Shown one piece after another: positions 32,991 through 44,800 of a DNA stretch of 64,000 bases. Below the pieces are notes generated by a model, which saw only the letters and a list, made by a program, of their open reading frames with translations, did not search any database and was not told the DNA's origin. The first letter of the stretch is position 1. Each line of letters starts with the position of its first letter. The position numbers and the translations under genes are program-made. The stretch lies in assembly GCA_963920525.1 (NCBI GenBank), contig OY986437.1, positions 94,833,175 to 94,897,174 of the forward strand, given 5' to 3'. The stretch comes from Dichetophora obliterata. Its lineage: Eukaryota; Arthropoda; Insecta; Diptera; Sciomyzidae.

Positions 32991-33838
32991 TCACATTTTG
33001 TACATGGTTTCATTTAGTTCTAGAATTTTTTTTTTAATTTCTAGCTTAGCTAGACGAGCTTCACTTTTGTTCTCAACCTCTTTCTTATAAAGAGCGAGTT
33101 TTTCCTTTTTTAAATAATAAATTTTTTTGTTATAATTTTCAATGGCTGAAAGATTTCGTTTTATCCCTTTGAGAGTACTCAAACTTTCTTCTTGAAACTC
33201 TGCTTGGTTGTTTGTTTGCCGCTCTAGCAGAGCAATTTGGCCGTCTTCTTTGCGCTTGAGTTTTCTTTTCGGTGTCCTATTCTGTACATTTGCCTGAACT
33301 TCTTCAACGGACAAGACTTCAGCACTCAAATAAACTTCGCTATCATTCGCATTTGCCATTCCGAACTCGTCACCTGGCGGGTTATTATAAACTGTGTAGC
33401 TCATCACCCTATTTACCGCCTCTTCTAAATTTGAAAGAGGGACTGTGTTATTTGGTCCGCCACCAGTCGCCAAGGTTTCTGCAAGGTTGTGTGAGCTCTT
33501 TTTTTTTGTTTTGTATTTTAAGTCGTTCCAAACCTACAATGTTATTATATTATTACCTCAATGCCAGAATTATGACTTTTACAATTGGTTACCCGTTGCC
33601 ATGCGTCCGGTGAACGTACTGGTGGACCCAATGAGTTGAGTTCTTGGCTTATTTTCTCCCAACGTGGTTTCGCAAGCGTTTTCGGGCATAAACCTCTTGC
33701 CATATCCGTATTGTCCTCCATAAGTGCAGCAAGCCGCTCTAATTGCGATTTTGAGCTCACAACTCTTGGCCTGAAAAATTTGCAGAATTTTTTGCAATCA
33801 AGTCTGTTAACTCGTTTTACTTACTTTAGTACTCACAT
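32991..33838 (-). CDS. Harbinger Myb/SANT-like accessory protein
   Basis: Three exons on the minus strand. Exon 1 ends at 33837 with AT of the start codon; intron 33836-33771 (GTGAGT to TTTCAG); exon 2 33770-33593; intron 33592-33534 (59 bp, GTAACC to TTGTAG); exon 3 33533-32991. The start codon is split by the first intron. The N-terminal 80 residues show a trihelix/Myb-like pattern with spaced Trp: KPRWEKISQELNSLG, then DAWQR joined to VWNDLKYKTKKK. The C-terminal half is a Lys/Glu-rich coiled coil. In this superfamily the protein carries the transposase into the nucleus and binds the transposon ends. The frame is intact when spliced. Splice sites are inferred. Confidence 0.75.
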
Positions 33839-34429
33839 GTTTCGAAAAGAGCACACAAATTAATAAAATTCTATATTTTTTCTTGACAACAAAATTTATC
33901 GAACAATAATTTTTAGCCGCTTGTATTCGTTTAAAATATGACAGCAAATGCGACACTTATCGTGTGGCAATACTGATTTTTCACGATATACGTTAAACGC
34001 TACTTGTCGGATTTCATACGATAAGCTGAAATTCGTAATAGCGCACAACAGAATGCAAGCGCTTATCGTGTATCGTATGAATTTGTAATAGGGGGGCTAA
34101 TTTTTTTTTAATTTTAATTTTTTTTAAATTTATAAGCAAAGTAGTTTTTATGCAATTGAGTGAAAGCTACTGAAATTTTGGTGGTAGAACTAGAAATAAT
34201 TCACAATTTAGATGAAATAAAGTTTTCATTATAATTTTAAGTCAAAAATAAAATTTTAAAAAAATGAAGACACTCTTATTAATCAATTAGTCGTTAAAGT
34301 TAAATAAAAAAATGTTTAAGTACAATAAGTTGATTATTGTGTTCCCACAATATTATTTTATTATTTAATTTGTGTTCCCACTTAAGAAAATTTGACTCAT
34401 TATATTATCATACCATACTGATATGATAA

Positions 34430-35066
34430 GCAAATCAGAAGAGTGTGTTCCGAATGCGTCGTCGTCTACGAACCAATTTCCAAAGTGGCCCTCTGTTAAA
34501 GAGAGAAGGACCGCAGACAGCAGCATATAGCTACACCCACTTTTTGAGAAATCATAAAAATTGACTACTGAGGCGATTGACCTAAAATTTTGGCTTAGTT
34601 TGTATGGTAACTGCCAGCAACTGTACTAAAAATTGGTTTCCACGCCTCCCTTTTACCGCCCACAAAATAATGATAATGTTTTATTGCAACGGTTAGACTA
34701 CATTTTTTTAATTTAGTTCATATGCCTACTCTCGGCAAGTGCACTCAAAATGGGCCTGTTCCACTTTAGTCCAATTCACTTTTCGGGGGTAAATTGAGCT
34801 GAAACTTTGGCAGTCGATTTGTTTCGATTACGAGATGGTTTAAGGGAAATAATTTTGCCGCAGCCCTTTTTACCGTTTACAATACAACAAAAATGCTATA
34901 TTTCACAAGGTTTTGATCGCATTAGACTAAAATTTGGTAATTTAGTTCATATTGTTACTTTCGGCAGCTACACTGAAAATGGTGAATAAATTTGGCATTT
35001 CTTGACATTTTCGTATATGGCAGTAAGGCGGTCTGTGGCAGAACAACGTCTGCCGGGGAAAACTAG
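34430..35066 (+). mobile_element. Helitron fragment with 3' terminus
   Basis: The right end is diagnostic: a 6-bp stem GGCAGA/TCTGCC (35037-35042 and 35049-35054) with a 6-base loop, 12 bases before CTAG at 35063-35066, followed by T at 35067. This is the hairpin-plus-CTRR structure of Helitron 3' ends, with the expected T on the outside. The left boundary is uncertain; the internal ACCGCCCAC and TTTAGTTCATAT phrases resemble the segment at 19.5-20.5 kb. It is non-coding. Confidence 0.65.
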
Positions 35067-38000
35067 TTACTTATAGAAATCCACATACATATATAAATAT
35101 TTTTCACCATTTTGAGGTTAGTTCCAATAATTAAATAATTCACTTTGTTTTAGAGCAACCAATTGGATTTTTTGTCGAGATTTTATTCACTTACCATCAA
35201 AACTTTCGTTTTTATTCATATTTTTCTTTTTATCGAATAGAAAAATTTTGCATACACTTGTAAAAAAGAGAAAACATTTGCTTACACTTGTGAAGAAAAA
35301 TTTTGTTTGATAAACAAATACCAAGCTCACCAAACATGCAAGTTAACGGTGCACTGTTTTAAACAAAAAAAAATATGACTTTATTCTATCTACTTTTGGA
35401 GTGTATAACTCTTAAAATAAATAAGAATGATGCCTTCTTAAAAACTTTAAATTTGGGGTTTTGGTGAGAAAAAGGGGTAATTTTACTCAGTGTGCAGTGT
35501 CTACCCCGGGATTTCCCGGGAAAAATCATTCATAGTTGGGCTGATAATTGAATTTAACTATCATGTTCACATATAAGACAGAGCCTTTTAAATGCAGTAA
35601 GAAATCAAAGAATAAACAAAAAGTTATAACCAACTAATTAAAAATTACGAATTAAACAATTTTAAACAGCGACTAGAATTAACAAGTTATAACCAACAAA
35701 TTAATTCATGTGACTTACAAACATGTGACCAACTTAATCTGTAAAATATAAACTAGATTTGACAGCAAATAATAGATGAATTGAAATTCAGACTTAAGTA
35801 TAAACTGGTATAAATGCCCGATTTAAAGGTTTAAGATTAAGCTTATTAGCTTCAGCCCATTCTATTATTTTACTTATGTCTTCGTTTACCTCAATACATA
35901 AATCGTCAACAAGAAAGGTTTTGTATCAGTCCCAGTTTTTGATATAACCTTAATCAGATATCTTGCATATTAGCCAATATATCAAAATATCCTTCATGCA
36001 TTGCTACATGCCGTAATAAACTTAAAGAACTTATAGTTCACCACTGTTTCGTAATATGTTCTTATTCAAGTTAAAGACATTGTAATGACCATTATGTGGT
36101 CAAGAGTTTTCGGTAATACTATTTTATCTAAGAAAAGAACTATCTTTTTGATCTGTCCATTAAATACTATTAAAAAAAGTAACTGACAAGCTAGCTTTTT
36201 TCGCAGTTTTAAAAGTTTTTGTCGCTTTTGTGTCTTCCACACATCTGCAGCTTAAGAAACTTATAACGAAACTGTTGACTTTTTGAAAATCTTACAAATA
36301 AGTAGTCTTCATTTTCTGTCGCTTCTTTTAACTGCATCTGTATGTGCGTATTTTTACACAGGGAAGGATTTCGCAGTGATTTTGTGTGATTTTAATTGCA
36401 TTTTGTTTAAACTTTGTTAATTAACAAAATTTCGCTTAGAATTAATTCAATTTGTAGCTTTTATATTCCTGCAAAAGTTTTATTTTAATGAAGTGTAGTA
36501 GCAGTTACTTTGCTGGAATGATGACGACGTTGGTGGTGATGATGATGACGAAGATGACGACCAGAAGATGAACATAGCTCATGAAAGAAGCTGATGATAA
36601 CAACGAGTTGATAAGATGAAAAACCAAAGTTGTTGGTAGGTTTTGAGCGCAGCAAGAACAGTTTTGACAGTATTCAGCTATAGCTGAATGAAAAGCGAAA
36701 ATGATGTAAGTACAAAATTTTCAAACTTTTGCCAAAGTGATAAAAGAAACTCGTAACTTTTCCAGATTAACGTTTCATTGCAATGTTGTTGCTATAAAGT
36801 TGTCGGCGTTGGTTTTGTTGCTGATGTTGTCGCAGTTGTTGTAACTGTTGATATTTCTAGCTAATTATATAGACTTGTTATTAGGACGCATTATTTGCTG
36901 CATAAACACCAAAACAAAAACACACAGTTCCAAAAACGTACAGTTAAATACATACTTACATAAAAATACATACCTTCATACATAAAAGACAAAAAGAAGT
37001 AAAACAAAAATGACGGAAATCATGGCTGAGAAATAGAAAAACTTTTTTAATTATAACCTCATTTAGTAAGACTTGGCAACCCAGTTAATGTTGTTGTAAA
37101 TGTGTTGGAGGGATTTGTACAGCGATTGGTGTTGAGAGCGTAAAAAAGTGCCGGTTGGGTGTGAAGTCTAAATGAATATAAGTTTGTCGAAGACTACATG
37201 ATATTCTTTATTATATTTATTGACGAATTTATAATATGTTTATTTTGATTAGATCCATAGTTAAGGCTTCCATACAAATGGCTTATTAGTTTCAGATAAA
37301 GTAAGCGGTGAACATGGTGTGATTTATATATTTGCTTCTGTCCAAATACTCAATCATGTTGCTTAAGTGAATTGATCGTTAAATTCTATACAAATTTAAT
37401 TGCTTACTCATAATTTAATAAAAGTATTATTAATATTGAGTGTGCATTTATTGCAAGGAATAATAATACGAGGAAATCAGAACTTTGGCAAAAATATAAT
37501 ATTAATATTAGGGATTTGGGATTTCTCAGGCAAGTTTTTTATTAATTAAATATAAGAATAAAAGCGGTCACCAGCGGCTACTTATATTTTTTTTAGAATA
37601 AAATTTCATATTTCTAAAAATATAAAAAGAAGTCATATGATTGGTATAAAATCATACAAACTACATTTAATTAGCTACAGATAGACTTCGTAGAAAAGTG
37701 TTAAATGATAGTAATAATTACTAGGTCTTTTATCGTACGTTTATAGTGCAATAAATTTTAAAAATGTTGTTTGACGAGTTCGGTCATTTTCTTGTGGTTG
37801 ATAAGAAAATAGCAGAAGAAAAGCAATTTTTTTGTAAAATCATATCGTCAAGGTTCTTAGAAGGTCTTCTGTGTATTTTTTAATACAAAGCCGATACTCT
37901 CTTCTTTAAGAACTTCAATAAAACTAAATGATTGATATATTCACAAAAATTTAACTTTGGCAAGCTGTTCAAAATCTGCCACCTTTATTTTCTTTTAAAT

Positions 38001-38359
38001 ACTGTCCTTTCAATACTGTTTCTTTGAATAACAACAGTAAAACAATTAAATGTCTGCATAGTTTTAAGGAAAAAATTCACAGACGAGAAAAAATCTCTTC
38101 AGCTCGATAGGCGTATTTACAATATATAATAGGTAGGCATGTCGTAAGGAGGAGTCGGTTTCGCATTTCCTTTTATCATGCCCCATCCTATTCATGCACT
38201 CAATAAATCTGCTTCCCTTAACCCATTGCTGCCTGCACATAGTTCCCACCGTCCAATTTTGTCCAACTTCACATATGCTAGCAATAGAAATAACATCATT
38301 TTAGGACAGGTAGAGGTCCGAACACCTGAGATAATAATAGGGAAAAAATGTTGCTCCTT
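35067..38359. other. No gene identified; MITE end fragment and low-complexity patches
   Basis: At 35503-35543 a CCCGGGAAAAATCATTC...GGGCTG fragment matches one end of the MITE at 41318-41536. There is a GATGAC-type patch at about 36516-36565 and a TTG-rich patch at about 36783-36850. ORFs here are short and show no domains. Confidence 0.45.
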
Positions 38360-38690
38360 CAGGTAAATCATTCATAATACACAGATGAAAGCTCCGTTTG
38401 AAATCAAAATTTCATGAATTCAAGGCCCTTTTATTCTCTCTTACTTCACAAAATTTCAAATAAAAAGCAAAGAGGATTTGGTCTAGAACGTCAAAAGAAA
38501 AAAGCCTGTTTGAAAATCCGAGATAACGATGGTACGAAATTTCACAAATTTAAGGTAAATCGTTCATAATACAGAAATGAATGCTCCGATTAATACCAAA
38601 ATTTCACGAATTAAAGTCCAATTCATTATTTCTCACTTAACAAAATTTCAAGCAAAAAGCTACCAGCATTTAGTCTAGAGCAGAGGTGTC
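38360..38690. repeat. Two degenerate tandem units of about 190 bp
   Basis: GGTAAATCATTCATAATACA near 38361 and GGTAAATCGTTCATAATACA near 38553 each begin a unit that continues through AAAATTTCA-GAATT and on to TTTGGTCTAGA/TTTAGTCTAGA. They are non-coding and of unknown origin. Confidence 0.6.
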
Positions 38691-39101
38691 GTGGTAGTGA
38701 GCTACATTGCAAATTAAAAAAAAATAATTAATGCCTCGATGGCGACGAAAAAAATTAAAAACAAAAACAATAACACGAGTTAATGTGTCTTTAAAAAAAA
38801 TTGCAAAAATAGATTTTAAGCATCTGACGAGGCCCAAATGTTACACGCTGCCAGTAAATCAAAAAATAAAATTGACTAGTAAGCCTGAGTGGCGTTAAAA
38901 CGCCAAAATCAAACATACCTGGTTTTATTTTTTGGTATTCATTAGGACAGTACTACTTTTTCTAAGCATATTTCTGTGTGAACTATATTAGAAGTTGTAA
39001 AACCGACATTGTTAGTTAGGATACGCTGCCTAACTTTGTTCAAAAAAATGAGTTTAATTTTTCTTAAACGGGTTTTTTATTTATATCATCGAAGAGACAA
39101 T

Positions 39102-39351
39102 CACCCCTATTCTTGAATCCGCGTCGAGTAAATATCGTCGTCTAGCGCTCGCTTTCACCAATGTCTTGTCGTCGAATATCATTGCGACAATCAAAAATTT
39201 AAATATTTATTTGACGACGTTTGCTCAACAATTGAAATGAGGAAATGAGAAATCACTGCAGATCTCAACGTCGAAATTGAAAGTTTCCAGAACACAACAA
39301 TTATGTTTCGACGTCGTTTTGCGAGCGAGTGCAGGTTCAAGAATAAGTGCG
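39102..39351. mobile_element. MITE, 3-bp target duplication (AAT)
   Basis: The left end CACCCCTATTCTTGAATCC and the right end read inwards, CGCACTTATTCTTGAACCT, form imperfect inverted repeats. AAT flanks both sides (39099-39101, 39352-39354). The interior is rich in CGTCG/CGACG motifs near both ends. 250 bp, non-coding. A trinucleotide duplication suggests PIF/Harbinger. Confidence 0.6.
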
Positions 39352-39354
39352 AAT

Positions 39355-40346
39355 AGCTTTATGTGAAAAGCTTTAGAAATTAGATCAGGGCTAAAGCATG
39401 GCTGTTCACCTGGTTTCAAATTTGCTTTAATATGCACTCAATTGGGATTGCAAGTAAAAGTAAAGAATAAATAAGGCTTTCCAACTGTACGAACAATACT
39501 CATCGCGTTTAAATAGCTGAAATATAAATGTCTATAGCTGCCTTGGAATGTTTTTGGAAAGATGAACTGTTTACCCACACAATGTCCTCAGTTTTGAGCT
39601 TTAGATTTAGCATCATCATTAAAATTTAAATACTGCTCAACTCGAAGCGGCTGCTGTTATGCATATCAACAACCCAGGCCAATAAAAGCTTTTGGGATCT
39701 ATGAAGATTACTTAATTCTTCCCGTAGTGCCAAACGATATGATGTTTATTGTAGTTGAGTTAAATTGTTTCTCACTGATGTTGCGTGGTCTCCATCATGA
39801 ACCATATAACGATACCAACCTTCATCACTAAGCGGAAAGATAAAAGGATATGCCATGGGATCACTTTAATGCTAGCAACCTATGCTTCGAAAACCTTCAT
39901 CAACAGGATATATAATTAGGTCGCACTCCTCAACTGCTTTAACATCATTTCCTAATAATTAAAAGTCAGCTACAGTCACATTCTCGATTTTCCTACAAAT
40001 CGGCCAAAATTCGGGTGGCTGCTTCCGTATCATGCATATAGATTTATGCAGAAATGGGTTGTTGGCCAGGATTACCTTTGTGACAACATGAGTAGAGCTC
40101 GCTTCTTAATAACTGACTATCGAAATGAAGAGCTCGACAATAAATACATTTTTTCCTGAGTTGTCCAACGTCATTACGTTCTGGTCGTGCATTGCTGAGA
40201 GCTAACTTATATGTATTTGTCTTACGTCTTCTTCAAGCTCGCAATTCTAGCATCTGAGAACGATGTATAATACGTCTTGTCCTTCCACTTACATTTGGGC
40301 GTGCTCGTCCAAGGCATTACCATGCAGGTTTTAATAATAAATAATA
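39355..40346. other. No feature seen
   Basis: Apart from the upstream MITE, no ORF, repeat or RNA gene is recognised in this AT-rich to moderate-GC stretch. Confidence 0.4.
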
Positions 40347-40654
40347 CATCGTCATTGCGAGTGCAATACCGTGTATCCGCCACTTGCACATACACACAGA
40401 CGATGATAGTAAAATTTTTTAGGAGTGCAGAAAAACTGATTTTATTATAAGCTATTGAATAGATTTTCAACTGAACTATACATTTATTGAAATTAGATAT
40501 TTGTTTTGTTCTCAAATAAGCATTTAATGAAAAATTAAAATGAATGAATCAATCAGGAATAATCAAAAATGAAATTAAATTAATTTTGGCCTTTTTGCAA
40601 TATACGCGATATTGCAAGTGGCGGATACGCGGTATTGCACGCGCAACGACGATA
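40347..40654. repeat. Inverted repeat with 42-bp arms (MITE-like)
   Basis: The arms at 40347-40388 and 40613-40654 are reverse complements with about four differences, sharing CGTGTATCCGCCACTTGCA or CGCGTATCCGCCACTTGCA. The spacer of about 224 bp is AT-rich. The arm sequence is much richer in CG than the flanks. No target duplication was found. It could be a MITE or a conserved palindromic element. Confidence 0.65.
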
Positions 40655-41317
40655 TTGTATAATGTTAGCATATTTAACTTCATATCCAAATTTATTTTAA
40701 ATATACAGGAGTAAGAATATTTCTTGATTTCCAGCTGAAAAATGCTTGAAAAAAATATTTTATTACTAGTTTCCAATTTCTTATTAAATTTTTGTGTAAA
40801 TTTTTAAGAACTAAAAAAATTTTCCGACAACAGTTTAGAAATATTTTTTCAACTGTAAGTCAGCGCGCATTGTGAAGTATATGAGCGTTGCGTTGCTGTG
40901 CTCAAAGCGTTTTGCTTATGAGTTCAACAGAGCGAACATTGCTTGTTTCTTCGCATGACTTTTGCAAACGCTTCGCGCACAGCACAGCTCTTATGCTTAA
41001 CTATGCGTGCGGCCTAAGAAATCATTCCAGTATCACTTTGATATTGAATACTAGCATAAAAGCCTGTCCTACGACAGGTCCTCAGCACACTTCCTTGTTG
41101 GAGCCTTTTGCCTCTTGATTTTTGCAAAATACAAATGAACCACTTTAGATAACACTTTATTTAGTATCATAACATGATAAGTATCAAATATATTTTCTAT
41201 GCATACTTTCAGGCTGAACACTTTTGAGAACAGTGTGTCTTGTAAAATTATTTACTGGCAATGAAGGTTAAAAAAAAGAGTCTGAGACCATGTCGCCTTT
41301 AACTTTAATTAGATATA

Positions 41318-41536
41318 CAGCCCAATTCTGAATAATTTTTCCCGGGGAATCGGAAAAGGGAATTTTCATTTTTAAGATAAAGCTCAAAAACATTCTGGAA
41401 ATTTTTAATGCCAATTTGTTCATCAACCGTTCATCATGGATGTAAACAAAAGAAATGTGATATCTTTATCTGGTGTCTTAAAAATGAAAACTCCCTTTTC
41501 CAATTCCCCGGGAAAAAATCATTCAGAATTGGACTG
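41318..41536. mobile_element. MITE with about 60-bp inverted ends (ATA target site)
   Basis: The ends CAGCCCAATTCTGAAT and, from the right, CAGTCCAATTCTGAAT continue as inverted repeats through TTTCCCGGGGAAT and GGAAAAGGGA to about 60 bp. ATA flanks both sides (41315-41317, 41537-41539). 219 bp. A partial copy of one end is at 35503-35543. Confidence 0.75.
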
Positions 41537-42192
41537 ATAGAGAAAAATTTCATAGGATATATTTTTTGATCTATTAATTACATTACACTGTGAAACATTG
41601 AAGAAAAAAATGGGCATAAGATATTTTTGAGGTTGTAACATAAGATAACTTATTTTTGGAGTCCACCCTAAAATTTGGATATTTATTAAAAAAATCAATT
41701 TTTGTGAGGTGCGTATGAATTTTTTTAGATAACTCTGCTATTTTTGAATAAATTTTAAAATTGTAAATGGCAAAATTAAACAAGTTTTTAATATCTATGA
41801 TTTTGGTGGTTTTAATGAAAAAAATTTCAGCAAATCAAGATCAAAGTTGAAAAAATTTATACATTTCTTAACATTTTCATCTGTAACTTTTCCAGTTCTT
41901 TAGACACAACAAAGTTTTATATACCGTAGAGAAGGTATGAATTTGTATCTTAGAAAACCTTTTTTTAAATGTTTAAATTTATTCAAAAACAGCAGAGTTA
42001 TGTATCATATTACTACAGTTATCAGGAAAGAGTAAAGATTAAGAAATTTTAAGAAAATTATTAGAATTAGTAAAAAGAATAGAAAGCAAGAAAAGAGGTA
42101 TGACGAAATAATTTAAAGATAAAATCACAAATCTCAATACTCAATACATAGAAGGCAAATTTTTAAAAAGAATATGTTTAAAGCTGATTCTA

Positions 42193-42871
42193 CACTCTAA
42201 AAAGTTTTTGTTGAATTTTACAACAGTTTTGAGGCTGTTTCTGTAATAAAATTACTCACCCTTATGTAATAAATCATATTGTTTACTATTGAATTGTAGT
42301 GAAATTTAACAAAACGTACTTATGTTTGAGTTAAATAAGTAGCAATATTAATGAGAAAATATTGATATTGTAGTAAAATTAAACATAAATTGCTATCACC
42401 TATGTAGTACCATAACAAAATTATTACTCTCATGTTAGCAAAATTCAACAACTTGAATTTATTTTTACTGCAATTGATGTAATCAATAAAATTTCTTAAA
42501 TTTCTAAATTTCATTTTGTTGTGTTGTTCAACATAATATACTACAATATAATGAAACTTTTACTAAAAATTGAGTTATTACTAAACTTTTTTCAATTAAA
42601 AACCATATAACTAATGATACGTACACGTGGACAAGCAAAGTTGACTGAACATCTGTTGAAAATATTGTACATGTTGAATATTCAACATCTGTTTCATTAG
42701 TTCAATTTATGTAATAATATAATCCATTGCAGTTGATATTGCAGTAATAGTGTTTAATGGTAAATACTCAAAGGTCAATATAAGATATAAAGTAAAATTA
42801 CACATCAGCTTGAATTTCAACAAAAAATTACTTTACTAATTATAGTAAATTTATATTTATTTTTTAGAGTG
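42193..42871. mobile_element. CACTCTAAAAA-type MITE, copy 1
   Basis: It starts CACTCTAAAAAG and ends TTTTTAGAGTG, flanked by TA (42191-42192 and 42872-42873). The interior is AT-rich with several TTGAATATTCAACA-like short palindromes. It is followed after 27 bp by a second copy in the same orientation. Non-coding. Confidence 0.75.
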
Positions 42872-42898
42872 TAGTATTTATTTTTTTTTAAGTAGCTG

Positions 42899-44277
42899 CA
42901 CTCTAAAAAGTTTTTGTTGAATTTTTCTACAATACTTGTTGGCAACAGTTTTTCGGCTATTGCTACAGTAATTTAACACACCTTTATTTAATTAAACATA
43001 TTGTTTACTATTGATTTGTAGTGAAATTCTACAAAAAGTGTTTGAATTTGAGTTAAATATGAAGCAATATTAATGAAAAAATGTTGAGATTGCAGCAAAA
43101 TTAAACATCAATTGCTATTATTTATGTAGTACCATAACAAAATTACTACTCTTATGTTAGTAGAATTCAACAACTTGAATTTATTTTTACTACGATTGAT
43201 GTAATCAATTAAATTTATATTGATATTATAGTAAATAAATATTATAGTGGCGACCGTAGCCTAGTGGGTAGAGTGCGTGGCCCCTAAGCTAAAGAAACGC
43301 GGTAGCCCGGGTTCAATTCCAGCTCAGACAGAAAGTTTTTTCAATTGAATTCATTTTTCTGTTCGGTCGTCACCTCTCTGCAGACAATGGCAAACCTCAG
43401 AGAGTAAAAATTGCCATGTAAGGCTTCTTGAGAACATAAGCCGTTTGGAGTCGGCATAAAACACGTAAGTCCAGTTCTCGGTCATTTGTGATCAAACATT
43501 TAATAACACGCACAACACAATTGACACAATTGATTAATAGAAGCTAGGTCAAAGTCCTTCCAAGGGCTGAAATGGCCAGTTTATTTATTTATTTATTTTA
43601 TTATAGTAAATGCAAAATTGTTAGTTTTGACATTCTTGGTTTAAAACACAATTTTATATTTCTTGAAACTTCACACTTGACGGTACGTGCAGAAATAAAT
43701 TTAATTTATCTTTATTGCTTATTTCTTCATTAAATTGGCACTATAAACAGCAAATGAGGAATAAACACTTGCATAAAGAAATTCCTGCCGATGCGATCCA
43801 AAAGAGAAAAACAAATGATACACAGATACTTTTTCTAGATTTTTATTGAATTATTAACATATTACTCACATATACCTATTGTGTTGTGTTGTACAACACA
43901 AGGTACTACAACATAATAAAACTTTTAATACAAATCAAGTTATTACTACACTTTTTCAATTAAAAACCATATAACTCTTGTATTATGATATCCGTACACG
44001 TTGACAAACAGAGTTGACTGAATATCTGTTGAAAATATTGTATGTGTTGAATATTCAACATCTGTTTCATTGGTTCAATTTATGTAGGAATATAAGGCCT
44101 TGCGGTTGATATTGCAACTAAATTGAACATTTATTGCTTAATTTTGCTAAAAATAGTGTTTTATGGTAAGTATTTAAAGATCAATATAAAATTTATAGTA
44201 AAATTACACATCGGTTGGAATTTATACAAAAAATTACTATAGTAATTATAGTAAATTTACATTTATTTTTTAGAGTG
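42899..44277. mobile_element. CACTCTAAAAA-type MITE, copy 2, with SINE insertion
   Basis: The same termini (CACTCTAAAAAG and TTTTTAGAGTG) and the same internal order as copy 1, with many small differences. It keeps about 340 bp in the middle that copy 1 lacks and contains a complete SINE at 43249-43598. No TA duplication is visible at its ends. The direct tandem arrangement may reflect insertion next to, or duplication of, copy 1. Confidence 0.75.
43249..43598 (+). mobile_element. Complete tRNA-derived SINE
   Basis: 350 bp between 9-bp duplications TATTATAGT (43240-43248 and 43599-43607). The head has an A-box GTAGCCTAGTGG and a B-box GGGTTCAATTCC. The middle (CAATGGCAAACCTCAGAG, later GGAGTCGGCATAAAAC) resembles the central domain of dipteran SINEs as I remember it. 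The tail is TTTA repeats. It is transcribed by RNA polymerase III from its internal promoter and would rely on a partner LINE. A fragment of the same head lies inverted at 60614-60675. Confidence 0.88.
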
Positions 44278-44574
44278 TGGGCAGTGAGTTTCATAGTCTA
44301 ATGGTGCTTATGAAGAAGAATCTACTACTGTTAAGAAAATTGTGTCTAGGAATTATTATATTGATCGACCAAAAAAAGCTGTAGTTACTCATAAAGGTAC
44401 CCACGGTGTTGGGCATGTATAAGTCTAAGTAGAAAAATAATATCACGCATATTTAAATATTGTACTTCTGAAAGCAATGTGATGAAATTTTTTAATTTTA
44501 AACAGCTTTAAATAAACCTAGCAACATTGTTAAAAACAACTTTGAGCTTATACTGGGTCTATGAATCAAGCTTA
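44278..44574. other. No feature seen
   Basis: AT-rich spacer between the MITE pair and the next hAT. Confidence 0.4.
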
Positions 44575-44800
44575 CTATATACTAGAGAGTCCAATCCCGG
44601 AAGCTTTTCTCGATCCCGGTATTATCGGAATTGAAAATCTCAATCCTGGGATCCCAGGATAAGTTAGGGTTGAAAACATTAGGTAGTTAATAATTCAAAA
44701 CGTTTTTAATACAATTTTTATTATTTATTACTTGAAAGTAAAAAATGTATATTAATTAATTTATAAAGCAACAAAAACAAAACAAAACACATTAAGAGCA

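Larger units (their letters stand above)
29881..34096 (+). mobile_element. PIF/Harbinger DNA transposon, two genes
   Basis: Inverted ends of about 50 bp begin CCCCCCTATTAC on each side and share ACGATA, CGATAA and GCGCTTGCA motifs. Flanks are TTA on the left and CTA(A) on the right, a degraded form of the expected 3-bp TWA duplication. It carries a HARBI1-type transposase on the plus strand and a Myb/SANT-like protein on the minus strand, convergent, as is standard for the superfamily. The transposase is split by a 1332-bp foreign insertion. Total 4216 bp. Confidence 0.92.
29781..34412. mobile_element. Inverted-repeat element hosting the Harbinger insertion
   Basis: AAATTTTCTTAAGTGGGAGC on the left (about 29804-29823) is matched by its complement on the right near 34374-34396. 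The match continues inwards: ATCAACTTATTG at 29833 pairs with the complement near 34325, then GATTAAAAAGTGAGTCTTA against a complement near 34265. The right arm has an extra GTGTTCCCAC repeat. The arms flank the Harbinger element, so this was a separate inverted-repeat element first. Outer ends and target duplication are not resolved. Confidence 0.7.

Noticed and set aside
33545..33568. 23-base intron between the two minus-strand Harbinger frames
   Set aside because: Too short to splice. A 59-base intron (33592-33534) with a GTAACC donor also joins the frames and gives a better Myb-like sequence.
43249..43330. Possible tRNA gene
   Set aside because: A and B boxes are present, but there is no paired acceptor stem, the sequence continues into a SINE body with a TTTA tail, and the unit has a target duplication.
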